Source: an uncultured Paracoccaceae bacterium (GTDB taxonomy: Bacteria > Pseudomonadota > Alphaproteobacteria > Rhodobacterales > Rhodobacteraceae). From it: 19,453 bases of DNA. Below, in pieces: positions 17,838-19,453 of this stretch. The stretch lies in the NCBI GenBank assembly GCA_937132145.1, contig CAKZNY010000172.1, positions 1-19,453 on the forward strand. The letters are read 5' to 3'. Within the stretch, counting starts at the first letter, position 1. Every line of letters starts with the position of its first letter. The notes beneath the pieces were generated by a model that was not told where the DNA came from, did not search any database, and was given only the letters and a program-made list of their open reading frames with translations. Position numbers and translations under genes: made by a program.

Positions 17838-18146
17838 TCATGGTTTGCAAGCAAACCACTGTCGGGCAGCGGCATTGAGCCCTTGTGCCAAAAAATCGTT
17901 CTCCACTGCCAACCTCCCGATTTTGGCATGCAAATCGTTGATCTCGGATTCGCTCGGACCTTGTGTGCTGCCGCCACTGGAGAACACGCCAGACAGACCA
18001 TCAACAGCCTGCTTTTTCCACGTGCTCACTTGGTTGGGATGCACCCTATGCTTCGCTGCAATCTCTTGGATCGTCCGATCACCGCGCAACGCCTCAAGCG
18101 CAACCTTGGCCTTGAATTGGTCTGAAAACTTCCGTCTCTTCGTCAT
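17838..18146 (-). CDS. IS3-family transposase OrfA (HTH protein)
   Basis: A 102-residue protein beginning MTKRRKFSDQFKAKVALEAL, the classical IS3 OrfA (HTH_Tnp_1) opening, with the helix-turn-helix around 26-46 (TIQEIAAKHRVHPNQVSTWKK) and a leucine-zipper-like stretch INDLHAKIGRLAVENDFL (69-86). It binds the IS ends and normally joins OrfB through a programmed -1 frameshift. The last residues (NAAARQWFACKP) do not resemble the usual short OrfA end. It ends at a TGA that is in frame with the orfB start nine bases on. GAAGGA precedes the ATG at 18146. Confidence 0.9.
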   Translation of the reverse strand: MTKRRKFSDQFKAKVALEALRGDRTIQEIAAKHRVHPNQVSTWKKQAVDGLSGVFSSGGSTQGPSESEINDLHAKIGRLAVENDFLAQGLNAAARQWFACKP

Positions 18147-18198
18147 TTTTGTATTCCTTCTTCTCGTTGGAATACACCTTAACAGACTGTCCGATTTT

Positions 18199-18212
18199 GC
18201 AGGACCACTTCA
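18199..18212 (-). repeat. IS right terminal inverted repeat
   Basis: On the reverse strand this reads TGAAGTGGTCCTGC, identical to the left tip. It sets the right boundary of the IS; AT-richer, unrelated DNA begins immediately after it. Confidence 0.88.
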
Positions 18213-18239
18213 GGCTACAATAGATACTTTAATAATAAC

Positions 18240-18269
18240 TTGATCAAACTGTAGGAAAACGCCTATACA
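18240..18269 (+). promoter_or_regulatory. Weak candidate promoter for the O-antigen ligase-like genes
   Basis: TTGATC (18240-18245) and TATACA (18264-18269), 18 bases apart, could form a sigma-70 promoter just outside the IS. The remaining 170 bases before the first ATG hold no other feature I recognise. Such matches are common by chance in AT-rich DNA. Confidence 0.25.
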
Positions 18270-18440
18270 TTTTCCCAACATTGTAATTTTCGTCTAGATT
18301 CGTACGATCTGAGATGCTTCCAAGCCACCGGTAAATGGGGGCTACGGGCTCACAAACGTCAGCGTACGGCACTATTAGGAGCGAAAAATAGCGGTCTTAA
18401 GTTTTACACTGCGCATTTTCAATGGAGTTACGAATTTATT

Positions 18441-18881
18441 ATGTTTAAAAAAATCGGACTCACCAATGCGCCGCACTCGAAAAGAACTGCACCCGAGGTG
18501 CAACGTAAAATCGGTGTACTCACATCACGCGCGAGCATCCCCATATATATCCTATTTGCCTTACCCGCCATTTTAGGGATCATATTTGTCGGTTTTGGCG
18601 TTCTTTACACCGGCGGACTTCGCCCAATCGTATTCGAACTCTCCTGGCTTGCATTTGCGTTTGTGCTAATCGGCACTTCTATCGCCTCAAATGCGCCCGT
18701 CATCGAAGAAGAAAAAACGTTTTCACGGGCATATCTAATCGTATTTTTCTTGTTCGTATGCCTATCAATTTACTCTACTGTCGCTATTGCGCCGAGCATT
18801 AAAATGGCCAACTACGCTTCAGGAATAAGCGTCACCGCAATTCTGACCGGCCTAGCTGCCGCAGCACTAAAGCGGCGTTAG
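18441..18881 (+). CDS. Membrane protein, probable N-terminal half of an O-antigen ligase/polymerase-like protein
   Basis: A 146-residue protein with a charged N-terminus and four hydrophobic segments (about 33-54, 63-83, 97-118 and 124-143). Alone it has no recognisable motif. It ends in LKRR at a TAG, and the same frame reopens at once with GDE-MIRRVSW and continues as an O-antigen ligase-type protein; four N-terminal helices followed by a basic cytoplasmic loop is what the first part of such a protein should look like. I therefore read it as the front half of one gene split by a nonsense codon, though two separate coupled genes cannot be excluded. The ATG at 18441 has a GGAG 13 bases upstream, a poor spacing. 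Base use is AT-richer than left of the IS. Confidence 0.65.
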   Translation: MFKKIGLTNAPHSKRTAPEVQRKIGVLTSRASIPIYILFALPAILGIIFVGFGVLYTGGLRPIVFELSWLAFAFVLIGTSIASNAPVIEEEKTFSRAYLIVFFLFVCLSIYSTVAIAPSIKMANYASGISVTAILTGLAAAALKRR

Positions 18882-18890
18882 GGCGACGAG

Positions 18891-19453
18891 ATGATCAGGC
18901 GCGTAAGTTGGGCCTTATTTGTTGCCATGCTACTGCACGCCCCGTTTTGGATATGGCTATACGTTCTCGAAGGGCAGAATCCGAGCTTTGACTGGAAGTA
19001 TCAAACACCCGGATATCCGGGCCTTCGAATGTACAGCTATTCTATTGAAGCAGGCCTCGGGGCAGGACTTGGGTTATTTTTTTTAACCCCCCGCCGAGAA
19101 AAGCTGAAACGAATTTTACTGGGTGTGGGTACAGCGTTACTTTGGATGTTACTATTTTGGAGTGGCGGGCGCGGTGGTTTTTTCGCTCTACTCGCAACAA
19201 CTATCCTTACCGCACTAATCGTTCCAATGTTCATACCCAAAATGTGGAAATTTTTCGTGGCCACAGTAACGATTGGAGCAAGTCTGTCACTATTGTTGCC
19301 AATCCCGAGCAGCGAGTACGGATTATTGAACAGAATAGATAAGACAGTAAGCTCCGGTTCACTAAACGAAATCTCGAGTGACAGAATGACTTTGTGGGCT
19401 GACGCGTATAGTATTTTTCTAGATAGGCCAATATTTGGGCACGGGATGTTGCA
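18891..19453 (+). CDS. O-antigen ligase / Wzy_C-domain membrane protein, partial
   Basis: The frame from ATG 18891 runs past the window end (187 complete codons seen). Hydrophobic segments lie near 6-26, 53-66, 76-90, 96-114 and 119-138. PGYPGLRMYSY (40-50) resembles the F-x-x-IRHFGY-type loop, SGGRGGFFAL (91-100) is the small-residue arginine-bearing helix start of the Wzy_C domain, and SSDRMTLWADAYSIFLDRPIFGHG (162-185) is the characteristic periplasmic R-x-x-x-W ... P-x-x-G-x-G motif. Such proteins polymerise or ligate lipid-linked surface polysaccharide. It has only about 90 residues before SGGRGG, too few for the family; the missing helices are found in the preceding same-frame reading segment, 9 bases away across a TAG. 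Confidence 0.75.
   Translation, partial: MIRRVSWALFVAMLLHAPFWIWLYVLEGQNPSFDWKYQTPGYPGLRMYSYSIEAGLGAGLGLFFLTPRREKLKRILLGVGTALLWMLLFWSGGRGGFFALLATTILTALIVPMFIPKMWKFFVATVTIGASLSLLLPIPSSEYGLLNRIDKTVSSGSLNEISSDRMTLWADAYSIFLDRPIFGHGML

Larger units (their letters stand above)
16918..18212 (-). mobile_element. IS3-family insertion sequence, about 1.3 kb
   Basis: A 1295-bp element bounded by the perfect 14-bp inverted repeat TGAAGTGGTCCTGC, carrying orfA and orfB on the reverse strand. The TG...CA termini, size, two-gene layout and DD(35)E transposase fit the IS3 family; the subgroup was not determined. A second shared motif, GTTAAGGTGTAT, lies 39 bases from the left tip start (16956-16967) but only 30 bases from the right one (18172-18183), so one end differs by a 9-base indel. 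Flanking bases (GAT left, GGC right) show no target-site duplication. It truncates a methyltransferase gene on the left. Confidence 0.9.

Noticed and set aside
17523..18243. Forward-strand frames across the IS
   Set aside because: Antisense to the intact orfA and orfB; no motif or ribosome site.
18213..18440. Search for attachment sites, tRNA ends or a methyltransferase remnant after the IS
   Set aside because: No tRNA-like fold, direct repeat or reading frame similar to the methyltransferase 3' end was seen.

Overview
The window reads as chromosomal DNA of an alphaproteobacterium, most likely a member of the Rhodobacterales (Roseobacter group). This is inferred from the gene order phoR ... 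pstSCAB-phoU-phoB, from PstC and PstA proteins with the long N-terminal extensions usual in alphaproteobacteria, and from the moderately GC-rich coding style of the left 17 kb. I cannot name a genus. No tRNA, rRNA or CRISPR was seen, and no gene-free stretch exceeds 300 bases.

Layout. 1-330 (-): 5' part of a DUF1178 zinc-ribbon-like protein, cut by the window edge. 414-8421 (+): the phosphate-starvation cluster. The sensor kinase gene phoR comes first, then a small opposite-strand DUF2892 membrane protein gene, then a textbook Pho box upstream of pstS, pstC, pstA, pstB, phoU and phoB. The last six genes are tightly spaced or overlapping and look like one operon. 8432-11671 (-): carB, convergent with phoB; a perfect 9-bp palindrome covers the phoB stop codon and ends just upstream of the carB stop. 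11906-13632 (+): pabB and a pabC-like class IV aminotransferase gene, overlapping by 40 nt and together giving chorismate to p-aminobenzoate capacity apart from the glutaminase PabA. 13745-15592 (+): aspS, preceded by a TTGACA promoter candidate and a strong GC hairpin. 15589-16188 (-): a SAM methyltransferase whose stop codon overlaps the aspS stop. 16245-16917 (+): a second, divergent methyltransferase gene that is broken twice, by a one-base deletion and by an insertion sequence.

16918-18212 is a complete-looking IS3-family element (orfA and orfB on the minus strand, 14-bp perfect terminal repeats, DD(35)E catalytic triad). It lacks a visible target-site duplication, and no 3' remnant of the interrupted methyltransferase follows it. 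From there to the end the DNA is visibly more AT-rich and encodes an O-antigen ligase/polymerase-like membrane protein that appears split into two halves by one in-frame TAG codon. The IS therefore looks like the junction between conserved housekeeping DNA and an accessory surface-polysaccharide region.

How the genes work together. The Pst transporter imports phosphate and, with PhoU, signals phosphate sufficiency to PhoR. PhoR phosphorylates PhoB, which binds the Pho box before pstS and, since phoB is the last gene of that operon, amplifies its own synthesis. I found no convincing wholly new system. The observations most worth checking are the IS-bounded junction, the stop-split O-antigen ligase gene, the same-frame orfA/orfB arrangement of the IS, the very large extracytoplasmic part of PstA, and the promoter-hairpin arrangement before aspS.
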